DNA of 5,703 nucleotides from Rhizobiales bacterium UBA697. GTDB lineage: Bacteria; Pseudomonadota; Alphaproteobacteria; Rhizobiales; Ancalomicrobiaceae. The DNA lies in assembly GCA_002298965.1 (NCBI GenBank), contig DBMN01000153.1, positions 1 through 5,703 of the forward strand. Reading direction: 5' to 3'. The notes beneath the pieces were generated by a model. It had not been told where the DNA came from. It made no database searches and worked only from the letters and a program-made list of their open reading frames with translations. Shown piece after piece: positions 1 through 5,608 of this stretch (within the stretch, counting starts at the first letter, position 1; every line of letters starts with the position of its first letter). The translations under genes and the position numbers were made by a program.

Positions 1-4
1 ACCC

Positions 5-38
5 GGCCCTGCGGGCCACCCTCCCCTGAGGGGAGGGT
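5..38. repeat. Tandem GC-rich hairpins, REP-like intergenic palindrome
   Basis: Two perfect inverted repeats stand side by side. GGCCC/GGGCC (5-9 and 13-17, 3-nt loop TGC) is followed directly by ACCCTCCCC/GGGGAGGGT (18-26 and 30-38, 3-nt loop TGA). This kind of GC-rich palindrome pair resembles small dispersed intergenic repeats common in alphaproteobacterial genomes. Only one copy is in this window, so repetition across the genome is inferred. It lies beyond the end of sbp and could alternatively act as a transcription barrier. Confidence 0.5.
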
Positions 39-68
39 GAGAGCTGCGCCCGTCTCGCGAAACGAGGC

Positions 69-88
69 CCCTCGTGCGGACACGAGGG
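69..88 (-). terminator. Possible terminator of sbp
   Basis: On the minus strand, 27 bases past the sbp stop codon, CCCTCGTG and CACGAGGG form a perfect 8-bp stem with a 4-nt loop. Only a short T-poor stretch follows (GCCTCGTTTCG), so the U-tract is weak. Together with the hairpins at 5-38 it probably marks the 3' end of the sbp transcript. Confidence 0.4.
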
Positions 89-114
89 AGCCCCTCTCGT
101 CGAGCCGGCGCGGG

Positions 115-1185
115 TCAGTTCGCCGGCTTGTAGAGCTGGTCGAAGGTGCCGCCGTCGCCGAAGTGGAAGGCCTGCGCCTTGCCCCAGCCGCCGAACAGCG
201 GATCGTCGATCGAGATCAGCTCGACCTTCGGGAAGCGGTCGAGCAGCGCCTTGTCGACGCCGGCGGGGTTCGACGGGCGATAGTGGTGCTTGGCGGCGAG
301 GTTCTGGCCCTTCTCCGAATAGAGGAAGGCGAGATAGGCCTCGGCCTGCTTGCGGGTGCCCTTGGCGTCGACCACACCGTCGACCAGCGCCACCGGCGGC
401 TCGGCGAGGATCGAATAGGGCGGCACGACGATGTCGAACTTGTCGGCGCCGAACTCGTCGAAGACCAGATAGGCCTCGTTCTCCCAGGCGAGAAGGACGT
501 CGCCGAGACCGCGCTGGGCGAAGGTCGTGGTCGAGCCGCGGGCGCCGGTGTCGAGGACGGGGACGTGCTTGAACAGCTCGGCGATGTAGCCGCGCACCTT
601 GGCGTCGTCGCCCTTGTACTCCTTGGCCGCCCAGGCCCAGGCGGCGAGATAGTTCCAGCGCGCGCCGCCCGAGGTCTTCGGGTTGGGCGTGATCACCTCG
701 ACGCCCGGCTTCACCAGATCGGACCAGTTCCTGATGCCCTTCGGGTTCCCCTTCTTGACGAGGAACAGGATGGTCGAGGTGTAGGGCGAGGAGTTGTTGG
801 CGAGCCGCTTCTGCCAGTCGGCCGGCAGTTTGCCGGTGTTCTTGGCGATGGCGTCGATGTCGGCGGCGAGCGCCAGCGTCACCACGTCGGCGTCGAGCCC
901 GTCGATGACCGACCGCGCCTGCTTGCCGGAGCCGCCGTGCGAGGCCTTGATCGAGACGGTCTCGCCGGTCTTGGCCTTCCATGCGTCGGCGAAGGTCTGG
1001 TTGACCTCCTTGTAGAACTCGCGGGTCGGGTCGTAGCTGACGTTGAGCAGGCTCACGTCGGCGCGGGCGAAGACCGTGGTGGCGAGAACGACGCCGAAGG
1101 CAGCGCCGACGATCGCGAGATCGCGGAGGCGTCGGCCGCGCCGGGCGGACGAGGGGAGCAGGGAACGCGCGTTGGTAGCCGGCAT
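115..1185 (-). CDS. sbp: Sulfate ABC transporter substrate-binding protein (Sbp/CysP family)
   Basis: This 356-residue protein is a periplasmic solute-binding protein that should capture sulfate (possibly thiosulfate) and hand it to a CysTW-CysA ABC importer for cysteine synthesis. An Arg-rich N-region (residues 15-21), a hydrophobic stretch (about 23-39) and an ARA site predict Sec export with cleavage near residue 42, before DVSLLNVSYDPTREFY, the usual mature N-terminus of this family. The family signature NPKTSGGARW is at 168-177, GGSGKQARSV at 84-93, and GARGSTTTFAQRGLGDVLLAWENEA spans 214-238. Length matches full-length Sbp plus leader. A GGAG ribosome site 6 nt upstream (1192-1195) supports the start. 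The gene appears monocistronic: the last 114 bases of the strand hold hairpins and no permease gene. Sbp and CysP cannot be told apart from sequence alone. A palindrome at 1233-1252 suggests regulated expression. Confidence 0.95.
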   Translation of the reverse strand: MPATNARSLLPSSARRGRRLRDLAIVGAAFGVVLATTVFARADVSLLNVSYDPTREFYKEVNQTFADAWKAKTGETVSIKASHGGSGKQARSVIDGLDADVVTLALAADIDAIAKNTGKLPADWQKRLANNSSPYTSTILFLVKKGNPKGIRNWSDLVKPGVEVITPNPKTSGGARWNYLAAWAWAAKEYKGDDAKVRGYIAELFKHVPVLDTGARGSTTTFAQRGLGDVLLAWENEAYLVFDEFGADKFDIVVPPYSILAEPPVALVDGVVDAKGTRKQAEAYLAFLYSEKGQNLAAKHHYRPSNPAGVDKALLDRFPKVELISIDDPLFGGWGKAQAFHFGDGGTFDQLYKPAN

Positions 1186-1232
1186 GCTGATCTCCGAGGG
1201 ATCGAGGACATGCGATAAAAGCTATAGCATCG

Positions 1233-1252
1233 ATGGACTATGTCTATTCCAT
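1233..1252. promoter_or_regulatory. Candidate operator upstream of sbp
   Basis: A 20-bp imperfect palindrome has arms ATGGACTA (1233-1240) and TATTCCAT (1245-1252) that pair at 7 of 8 positions around the centre TGTC. It sits 48 bp upstream of the sbp start, in a short AT-rich patch within GC-rich DNA, where the core promoter should lie (TATAGC on the minus strand at 1221-1226 is a possible -10, though spacing to a -35 is unclear). The dyad form fits a dimeric repressor. The Rrf2 regulator encoded at 1988-2446 is an obvious candidate, but that pairing is inference; a LysR-type CysB-like factor is also possible. Confidence 0.5.
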
Positions 1253-1406
1253 AGATTTCGGACGATTGGAAGTGCGTTTCTCGTAGGGGGTGTCGGCAGG
1301 AACGGTGTTTCGCGCGAACCGCCGCGGGCCCTCGCCCGGAGAAAATGCTCCTGCTACGGGCGGCGAGGTACCGGGAGGGCGGCGGCATCGGCCGGCGCCG
1401 GGCGGC

Positions 1407-1991
1407 TCAGACGTAGGCGGAGACGGTCCGGCCGGCGATGACGACGGCGAAGCCGACGAGGGCGATCGAGGCGATCCTCGGCACCCATGCGGCGGCGGCG
1501 CTGCCGCCGTGGCGGCGGATGCGGTGTCCGAGGTGGAGCCAGGTGAAGCCGGCCGCCAGCACGACGGCGGAGAAGCCGACGGTCCAGAGCGCGAGCGCGG
1601 CGAGGCCGTCGTGCGGCATCAGGACGAAGGCGAAGATCGCCGCCTTGGGATTGAACAGCGTGGTGAGGAAGATGCGTCCGGGCGTGATCACGCGCGTGGC
1701 CGCCTCCGCCTCCTCGCCGCGCCACAGGCAACAGCCGAGCAGAACCAGATAGGCGGCGAGGCCGAGGCGGATCACCGGCGCGACCAGGGGCACGGCCTCG
1801 ACCAGCAGGCCGCCGACCAGCCACAGGAGGTTGGTCGAGACGAGGTATCCGGCGAGTTCGGCGACGGCGAGACGCAGCGGCGGAGCCCCGCGCGCCGCGG
1901 CGCCGGCGGTGGCGAGCAGGGCATTGGTCGGGCCCGGCACGAACAGCACGAGCGCGGCACCGGCGAGGGCCGAGACGAGGTCCGCCGTCAT
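1407..1991 (-). CDS. LysE/RhtB-family small-molecule exporter
   Basis: This 194-residue inner-membrane protein belongs to the LysE/RhtB superfamily, which exports amino acids and related small molecules using the ion gradient. Six hydrophobic segments are visible (about residues 4-28, 42-65, 67-90, 108-125, 131-152, 170-191). The N-terminal VPGPTNALL (18-26) corresponds to the family PGP motif, and LFNPKA (112-117) is the usual mid-protein NPK motif. Length is slightly short but complete. The start ATG overlaps the stop of the upstream Rrf2 gene (ATGA, 4 bp), with GGAG 7 nt upstream (1999-2002), so the two are co-transcribed and probably translationally coupled. Substrate is not readable from sequence. 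RhtB members such as EamB export cysteine and O-acetylserine, so the sulfate-uptake gene downstream makes a thiol-related substrate attractive but unproven. Confidence 0.88.
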   Translation of the reverse strand: MTADLVSALAGAALVLFVPGPTNALLATAGAAARGAPPLRLAVAELAGYLVSTNLLWLVGGLLVEAVPLVAPVIRLGLAAYLVLLGCCLWRGEEAEAATRVITPGRIFLTTLFNPKAAIFAFVLMPHDGLAALALWTVGFSAVVLAAGFTWLHLGHRIRRHGGSAAAAWVPRIASIALVGFAVVIAGRTVSAYV

Positions 1992-2446
1992 CCGGCCGCT
2001 CCGGTCGGGCTCGTCGCGCCGCGGGCATCGTCGATCTTCGCCGCCATGTCGGCGAGCGACAGCGCATCGAGCACGCCGGCCATGGCATCGCGCACCTCGA
2101 GCATGGTGAGGCGCACGGCGCAGGCGGTCAGGTCGTGGCAGTCGTCGCAGGGCTGGTAGGCGGTGCGGCTGGCGCAGGCGATCGGGGCGAGCGGCCCGTC
2201 GAGGGCGCGGATGATCGAGCCGACCGGGATCTCTGCCGCCGGTTTCGCCAGGCCGTAGCCGCCGCCCGGCCCCTTCTTCGAGCGGACGAAGCCGGCATTG
2301 CGCAGATCGAGCAGGATCGCGTCGAGGAATTTCTTGGATATGGTCTCGGCGGCCGCGATCTCGGCCGACTGCGCCATCCCCCCCGGCGTCAGCCGGGCGA
2401 GATGCACCATGGCCTTGAGTCCGTATTTTCCCTTGTTGGTCAGCAC
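1988..2446 (-). CDS. Rrf2-family transcriptional regulator with four-cysteine cluster
   Basis: This 152-residue protein is an Rrf2-type DNA-binding regulator. MLTNKGKYGLKAMVHLA (1-17) is the characteristic N-terminus, followed by the winged helix-turn-helix (about 27-70) with the wing motif KKGPGGGYGLAKP (57-69). A cysteine-rich segment has C91, C100, C103 and C109 (spacing C-x8-C-x2-C-x5-C), a likely Fe-S or thiol-sensing site. This differs from the IscR pattern C-x5-C-x5-C-x2-H. The C-terminal helix SLADMAAKI (130-138) is typical of the family. The start is GTG, chosen because it gives the conserved N-terminus and has GGAGG 8 nt upstream (2455-2459). It leads a two-gene operon with the LysE-type exporter. 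It may sense cysteine, Fe-S status or redox state; the ligand and regulon cannot be read here. It is not confidently IscR, NsrR or RirA. Confidence 0.92.
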   Translation of the reverse strand: MLTNKGKYGLKAMVHLARLTPGGMAQSAEIAAAETISKKFLDAILLDLRNAGFVRSKKGPGGGYGLAKPAAEIPVGSIIRALDGPLAPIACASRTAYQPCDDCHDLTACAVRLTMLEVRDAMAGVLDALSLADMAAKIDDARGATSPTGAAG

Positions 2447-2469
2447 CGCGAACGCCTCCGATCGCCCTG

Positions 2470-2498
2470 TTGGTAATCGGTTCGCGGGGTCGGTTCAA
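2470..2498 (-). promoter_or_regulatory. Weak candidate promoter of the Rrf2-exporter operon
   Basis: Minus-strand TTGAAC (2493-2498) lies 17 bp from TACCAA (2470-2475), which would place transcription start a few bases before the ribosome site at 2455-2459. The -35 is fair and the -10 is poor. A direct repeat TCGGTTC (2477-2483 and 2490-2496, 13-bp period) overlaps it and could bind a regulator. No copy of the sbp palindrome is seen here. Confidence 0.25.
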
Positions 2499-2709
2499 TC
2501 GGCGGAGGATCGCGTAGGCACAAGCGGCGTCGGACCGCCGCGCTCGCCGACCCGAACGTCGTCGTGACGGCGGGCGTTCAGGGCGAGCGGACCGCCGCGA
2601 AGTTCGGTGGATCGTGGGAAGCCGCAGGTCGCCCCCGGCGAGAGCCTTCGCGCACGTGTCGGTCTTCGGCCTGTCGCCGCGCCACGAACGCTGTTCGGAA
2701 GGGTGTGGA

Positions 2710-2784
<75 letters not shown>

Positions 2785-2828
2785 GAACCACTCGGTGCCG
2801 CGACATCGGGATCGCCGCGGCGAGGGGG

Positions 2829-2857
2829 TCTATAACGAGGTTTGACGGAGGCTGCAA
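2829..2857 (-). promoter_or_regulatory. Likely promoter of tRNA-Val
   Basis: On the minus strand TTGCAG (2852-2857) is separated by exactly 17 bp from TATAGA (2829-2834). The -10 is good and the -35 moderate. The predicted start near 2822 leaves a 5' leader of about 38 nt before the tRNA, normal for RNase P processing. Confidence 0.5.
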
Positions 2858-2871
2858 GCCTTCACGCGCGG

Positions 2872-2893
2872 CCCGTGGACAACTTTCCACGGG
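2872..2893 (-). terminator. Hairpin between cpdR and tRNA-Val, possible cpdR terminator
   Basis: CCCGTGG (2872-2878) and CCACGGG (2887-2893) form a perfect 7-bp stem with an 8-nt loop, 21 bases past the cpdR stop and just before the tRNA promoter. The T-run that would follow it on the minus strand is missing, so termination may be Rho-assisted or only partial. Confidence 0.35.
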
Positions 2894-2914
2894 GTCCCCC
2901 CGAAAACGGCGGAA

Positions 2915-3283
2915 TCACGCCGCCAGAAGCTTCTCGACCTCGCGCACCAGATCGCGCAGGTGGAAGGGCTTCGACAGGATCTTCGCGTCCTTCGGGGCCT
3001 GGCTGTCGGGGTTCAGCGCCACGGCGGCGAAGCCGGTGATGAACATCACCTTCAGGTCCGGGTCGAGCTGGGTGGCGCGGCGGGCGAGCTCGATGCCGTC
3101 CATCTCCGGCATCACGATGTCGGTGAGGAGCAGCGTGAAGGGCTCTTCGCGCAGGCGCTCGTAGGCGGAGCGGCCGTTGTCGTAGGAGACCACCTCGTAG
3201 CCGGCGTTGACCAACGCCTTCGCCAGGAAGCGGCGCATGTCGTTGTCGTCCTCGGCGAGAATGATGCGCGCCATCGGGTCCAT
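2915..3283 (-). CDS. cpdR: Cell-cycle response regulator CpdR
   Basis: This 122-residue single-domain receiver protein has no output domain. CpdR, in its unphosphorylated form, directs ClpXP to the pole and primes it for substrates such as PdeA and, with RcdA/PopA, CtrA; the CckA-ChpT phosphorelay switches it off. Visible are the acidic triad EDD (11-13), phosphoacceptor D55 in LLLTDIVMPEMDG, switch residue T83 in FITGFAAVALNPDS, and K105 in LSKPFHLRDLV. These blocks are highly characteristic of rhizobial CpdR. The protein ends in Leu-Leu-Ala-Ala, and a C-terminal Ala-Ala is the degron type that makes Caulobacter CpdR a ClpXP substrate. The chosen ATG (MDPMARI) has GGAAGAG 5 nt upstream; the ATG three codons later (3274) is the alternative and matches many homologues. 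TATGAT on the minus strand at 3318-3323 is a possible -10. It is divergent from the amidohydrolase gene. Confidence 0.93.
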   Translation of the reverse strand: MDPMARIILAEDDNDMRRFLAKALVNAGYEVVSYDNGRSAYERLREEPFTLLLTDIVMPEMDGIELARRATQLDPDLKVMFITGFAAVALNPDSQAPKDAKILSKPFHLRDLVREVEKLLAA

Positions 3284-3480
3284 ATCGTCTCTTCCAGTTG
3301 GCTGTGATCTCGGCTCGATCATAGGACCGAGCGCGGTAAACATCCGGTGAAACGACGGCGGCATTCCTGCCGTCCCCTGTTCGAATGCGACCTTTCGTAC
3401 CATTGTGGACAGGAAAGGCGGCCGAAGGCAAATTGTTCGACGGCTCGAGTGGTGCGGCGTTCCGCGCGTGAGGGAGACGG

Positions 3481-4374
3481 GTGTTGCAGATCGTTCGGGA
3501 CTTTCGGGAACATCCCGCCTTCGATCTCAGGGTGCCGGAGACCCCGGCCGCGCCGATCCTGCTCGACAGTCCCCATTCGGGCGCGGTCTATCCCGCGTCG
3601 TTCCTGGTCGAGACCCGGCTCGACACCCGCGCCGTCCGGCGGTCGGAAGACGCCTATGTCGACGAGTTCTGCCTGCCCTCGGCCGAACGCGGCATCGCGG
3701 TGCTGCGCGCCCATTTCCCGCGCGCCTATCTCGACGCCAACCGCGAGGCGCTGGAGCTCGATCCGGGAATGTTCCTCGGCACGTTGCCCGACGGCGCCAA
3801 CACCACGTCGCACCGTGTCGCCGCCGGCCTCGGCACCATCCCGCGGATCGTCTCGGAGCGCGAGGAGATCTACGGCAGCCGCATTCCCGTCGGCGAGGCG
3901 ATGGAGCGGATCGACGGGCTGTGGCGGCCCTACCATGCCGCACTCGCCGGCACGCTCGCCGGCCTCAAGCGGCGATTCGGCCTCGCCGTGCTGATCGACT
4001 GCCATTCGATGCCGACCACGCCGCGCGCCGTCGTCGGCGATCCCAGGGCCGAGATCGTGCTCGGCGACCGCAGCGGCACCAGCTGCGACGGGCGGCTGAC
4101 CGACATCGTCTCTTCGCTGTTCCGGGCGGCGGGCTATCGCGTCGCCCGCAACAAGCCCTATGCCGGCGGCCACATCACCGAGCACTACGGCTGGCCGTCC
4201 GGCGGCGTCCACGCCCTGCAGATCGAGATCGCCCGCTCGCTCTACATGAACGAGGCGACGCTGGCGAAGACCGCGGGCTTCGAACGCCTGAAGCGCGACA
4301 TCACCGGAATCGTCGGCGAATTGGCGGGGTCTTGGCGCGGCATTTTCGATGGGACCGCCCTCGCCGCCGAATGA
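3481..4374 (+). CDS. N-formylglutamate amidohydrolase family protein
   Basis: This 297-residue cytoplasmic enzyme belongs to the FGase family, which hydrolyses N-formyl-L-glutamate to glutamate and formate, the last step of one histidine degradation route. Family blocks occur in order: DSPHSG (29-34, probable metal ligand), DANREALELDPGMF (85-98), PRIVSEREEIYG (121-132), DCHSM (173-177), VLGDRSGTSC (193-202), PYAGGHITEHYG (226-237) and HALQIEIARSLYM (244-256). Length is typical and all blocks are intact. The GTG start has AGGGAG only 4 nt upstream (3471-3476); TTG at 3484 gives better spacing and is a possible alternative. No hut genes lie nearby, so the true substrate may be another N-formyl or N-acyl amino acid, and no hutG symbol is assigned. 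The stop is 46 bp from the U-tract of the opposing sRNA. Confidence 0.93.
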   Translation: MLQIVRDFREHPAFDLRVPETPAAPILLDSPHSGAVYPASFLVETRLDTRAVRRSEDAYVDEFCLPSAERGIAVLRAHFPRAYLDANREALELDPGMFLGTLPDGANTTSHRVAAGLGTIPRIVSEREEIYGSRIPVGEAMERIDGLWRPYHAALAGTLAGLKRRFGLAVLIDCHSMPTTPRAVVGDPRAEIVLGDRSGTSCDGRLTDIVSSLFRAAGYRVARNKPYAGGHITEHYGWPSGGVHALQIEIARSLYMNEATLAKTAGFERLKRDITGIVGELAGSWRGIFDGTALAAE

Positions 4375-4420
4375 GGCGGTTTAGACACGATCTCGCCACG
4401 GTTTTGCCGCAGTGCAAACG

Positions 4421-4456
4421 AAAAAAAACGGGCCGCACGCGAAAGGCGGCGGCCCG
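4421..4456 (-). terminator. Intrinsic terminator of the sRNA
   Basis: On the minus strand CGGGCCGC plus CGC pairs with GCG plus GCGGCCCG around a 5-nt loop (CTTTC), an 11-bp GC-rich stem with one bulged base (4437). Eight T follow directly (4428 to 4421). This is the best terminator in the window. It works for the minus strand only: on the plus strand no T-run follows the stem, so transcription of the amidohydrolase gene is not obviously stopped here. Confidence 0.92.
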
Positions 4457-4525
4457 AAAGTGGTATCAGGGAGGAAACGCCCGAGAAGGGCCCACGATCT
4501 GCTGCGAGGCAGCTGACCGCGATGC
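4421..4525 (-). ncRNA. Trans-acting sRNA, suhB / alpha-r8 (MmgR-like) family
   Basis: A minus-strand RNA of about 100 nt is predicted between a promoter and a strong terminator. In transcript order it has hairpin GCUGC-CUC-GCAGC (4513-4501), hairpin GCCC-UUCUC-GGGC (4491-4479), an unpaired UUUCCUCCCU (4477-4468), then the GC-rich terminator stem and eight U. The CCUCCC core is anti-Shine-Dalgarno-like, as in sRNAs that block translation with Hfq. The architecture, the conserved-looking 10-mer and the position divergent from an inositol-monophosphatase-family gene match what I recall of the suhB motif of alphaproteobacteria (alpha-r8, MmgR in Sinorhizobium, linked there to nitrogen status and storage polymer). 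The RNA gene is well supported; the family name is recognition from memory and should be checked with the covariance model. The 5' end is estimated to about 3 nt. Confidence 0.8.
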
Positions 4526-4530
4526 ATTCG

Positions 4531-4558
4531 AGAATATATTGCGCTGCAAAAACGTCAA
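4531..4558 (-). promoter_or_regulatory. Promoter of the sRNA
   Basis: Minus-strand TTGACG (4553-4558), preceded by C to give the alphaproteobacterial CTTGAC form, lies 16 bp from TATTCT (4531-4536). The overlapping TATATT (4533-4538) has only 14-bp spacing. The predicted start is about 4523-4526. This is a strong housekeeping-type promoter in an AT-rich island. Confidence 0.7.
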
Positions 4559-4599
4559 GCACGAATTTGCATTCATGCTAGTACTTTGACGAATGCGGT

Positions 4600-4616
4600 C
4601 ATGCGAAAATCGCATG
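4600..4616. promoter_or_regulatory. Inverted repeat between sRNA and hisN
   Basis: CATGCGA (4600-4606) and TCGCATG (4610-4616) form a perfect 7-bp dyad around AAA. It is upstream of both the sRNA promoter (42 bp from its -35) and of hisN, in the only AT-richer stretch of this spacer, so it could be an operator for either. The region 4617-4810 shows no gene; it should carry the hisN leader, which includes a small hairpin GCGGG/CCCGC (4737-4750). No clear hisN -35/-10 was found. Confidence 0.4.
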
Positions 4617-4810
4617 GCTTGCTATTTGATCATTCGTCCAACGCAGATGGTCGGCGCATGCGTCCGGCGCGGAGCGCAGGGCGACGGCTCGCCGATGTCC
4701 CGCGACGGCCGGTCGACGAGGGGAGGGCATCGGTCCGCGGGCTCGCCCGCACTTGCCTCGGCGCGCGGTTCGTCGCATTGCAGGGGCGGGGCATCATTCG
4801 AGGACCGGCC

Positions 4811-5608
4811 ATGGGCAATCCCGACCGCGACGACACGCTCGTCGCCTTTCTCGACCGGCTCGCCGACGCCGCCGGCGCGGCGATCCTGCCGCATTTCCGT
4901 TCGCTTCTCGCGGTGGAGAACAAGCTCGAGGGCGCGGCCTTCGACCCCGTCACCGTCGCCGACCGGGCGGCGGAAGAGGCGATGCGGGCGCTGATCGTCC
5001 GCGATTGGCCCGATCACGGCATTCTCGGCGAGGAATACGGCTCCGAGCGGCTCGACGCCGAACACGTCTGGGTGCTCGATCCGATCGACGGCACGCGTGC
5101 CTTCATCTCCGGCCTGCCGGTGTGGGGCACGCTGATCGGTCTGACGAGGGCCAAGAAGCCCGTGCTCGGCATGATGCATCAGCCCTTCACCGGCGAGCGC
5201 TACGTCGGCGACGGCACGCGGGCGTGGTATCGCGGGCCGGACGGCGCGCGGGATCTGAAGGCGCGGGCCTGCGAACGGCTCGAGGACGCGGTACTCTTCA
5301 CCACCTCGCCGTCGCTCTTCGTCGGCGAGGAACGGGCGGCCTTCGACCGGATCGAATCAACGGTCCGACTGTCGCGCTACGGGGTCGACTGCTACGCCTA
5401 CTGCATGGTCGCCGCCGGCTTCGTCGACGTGGTGATCGAGAGCGGGCTCAAGCCCTACGACATCGTCGCCCTGATCCCGGTGATCGAGGGCGCCGGCGGC
5501 GTCGTCACCTCCTGGACCGGCGGCAGCGCCGCCGACGGCGGCCGCGTCGTCGCCTCCGGCGATCCCCGGCTCCACGACATCGTCCTGAGGCGCCTCGCCC
5601 TCGGCTGA
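4811..5608 (+). CDS. hisN: Histidinol-phosphatase, inositol monophosphatase family (HisN type)
   Basis: This 265-residue cytoplasmic Mg-dependent phosphatase should convert L-histidinol phosphate to histidinol, the penultimate stage of histidine biosynthesis. The fold signatures are present: AFDPVTVADRAAEEAM (43-58), GEE (73-75), metal site DPIDGT (90-95, with D90 and D93), LPVWGTLIGL (102-111), and the C-terminal motif KPYDIVALIPVIEGAGG (214-230), where D217 is the expected third metal ligand. The KPYD form replaces the WDxAAG of true inositol monophosphatases and is typical of HisN-like members, as is RYGVDCYAYCMVAAG (189-203). The ATG has GAGGA 6 nt upstream (4800-4804); the reading frame stays open further upstream, but that sequence is not protein-like. 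It stands alone, without other his genes. Activity on inositol phosphates or other sugar phosphates cannot be excluded. Confidence 0.92.
   Translation: MGNPDRDDTLVAFLDRLADAAGAAILPHFRSLLAVENKLEGAAFDPVTVADRAAEEAMRALIVRDWPDHGILGEEYGSERLDAEHVWVLDPIDGTRAFISGLPVWGTLIGLTRAKKPVLGMMHQPFTGERYVGDGTRAWYRGPDGARDLKARACERLEDAVLFTTSPSLFVGEERAAFDRIESTVRLSRYGVDCYAYCMVAAGFVDVVIESGLKPYDIVALIPVIEGAGGVVTSWTGGSAADGGRVVASGDPRLHDIVLRRLALG

Noticed and set aside
37..1218. Long plus-strand open frame of 393 codons
   Set aside because: It is antisense to sbp over nearly its whole length, is Gly/Val/Arg-rich with no recognisable domain, and is explained by high third-position GC on the other strand.
1309..1318. Perfect 10-bp palindrome TTCGCGCGAA
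   Set aside because: It is short and of a type expected by chance in GC-rich DNA. It is about 125 bp from the sbp start, and no half-site partner was seen.
1392..1401. Palindrome CCGGCGCCGG just past the exporter stop as a terminator
   Set aside because: It is a self-complementary site without a proper loop or T-run, so it is not a credible terminator.
1290..2159. Plus-strand open frame of 289 codons
   Set aside because: It is antisense to the exporter and Rrf2 genes, with Gly/Asp/Glu/Arg-rich shadow composition and no domain.
2876..2890. DnaA-box-like TTGTCCACG on the minus strand
   Set aside because: It matches TTATCCACA imperfectly, stands alone, and is better explained as part of the CCCGTGG/CCACGGG hairpin.
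3405..4589. Plus-strand frame of 394 codons overlapping the amidohydrolase
   Set aside because: It is an Arg-rich shadow frame; all FGase motifs are in the overlapping frame that starts at 3481.
4586..4810. N-terminal extension of HisN from a TTG start
   Set aside because: The extra 75 residues are Arg/Ser/Gly-rich with no HisN homology, and the ATG at 4811 has a good ribosome site.
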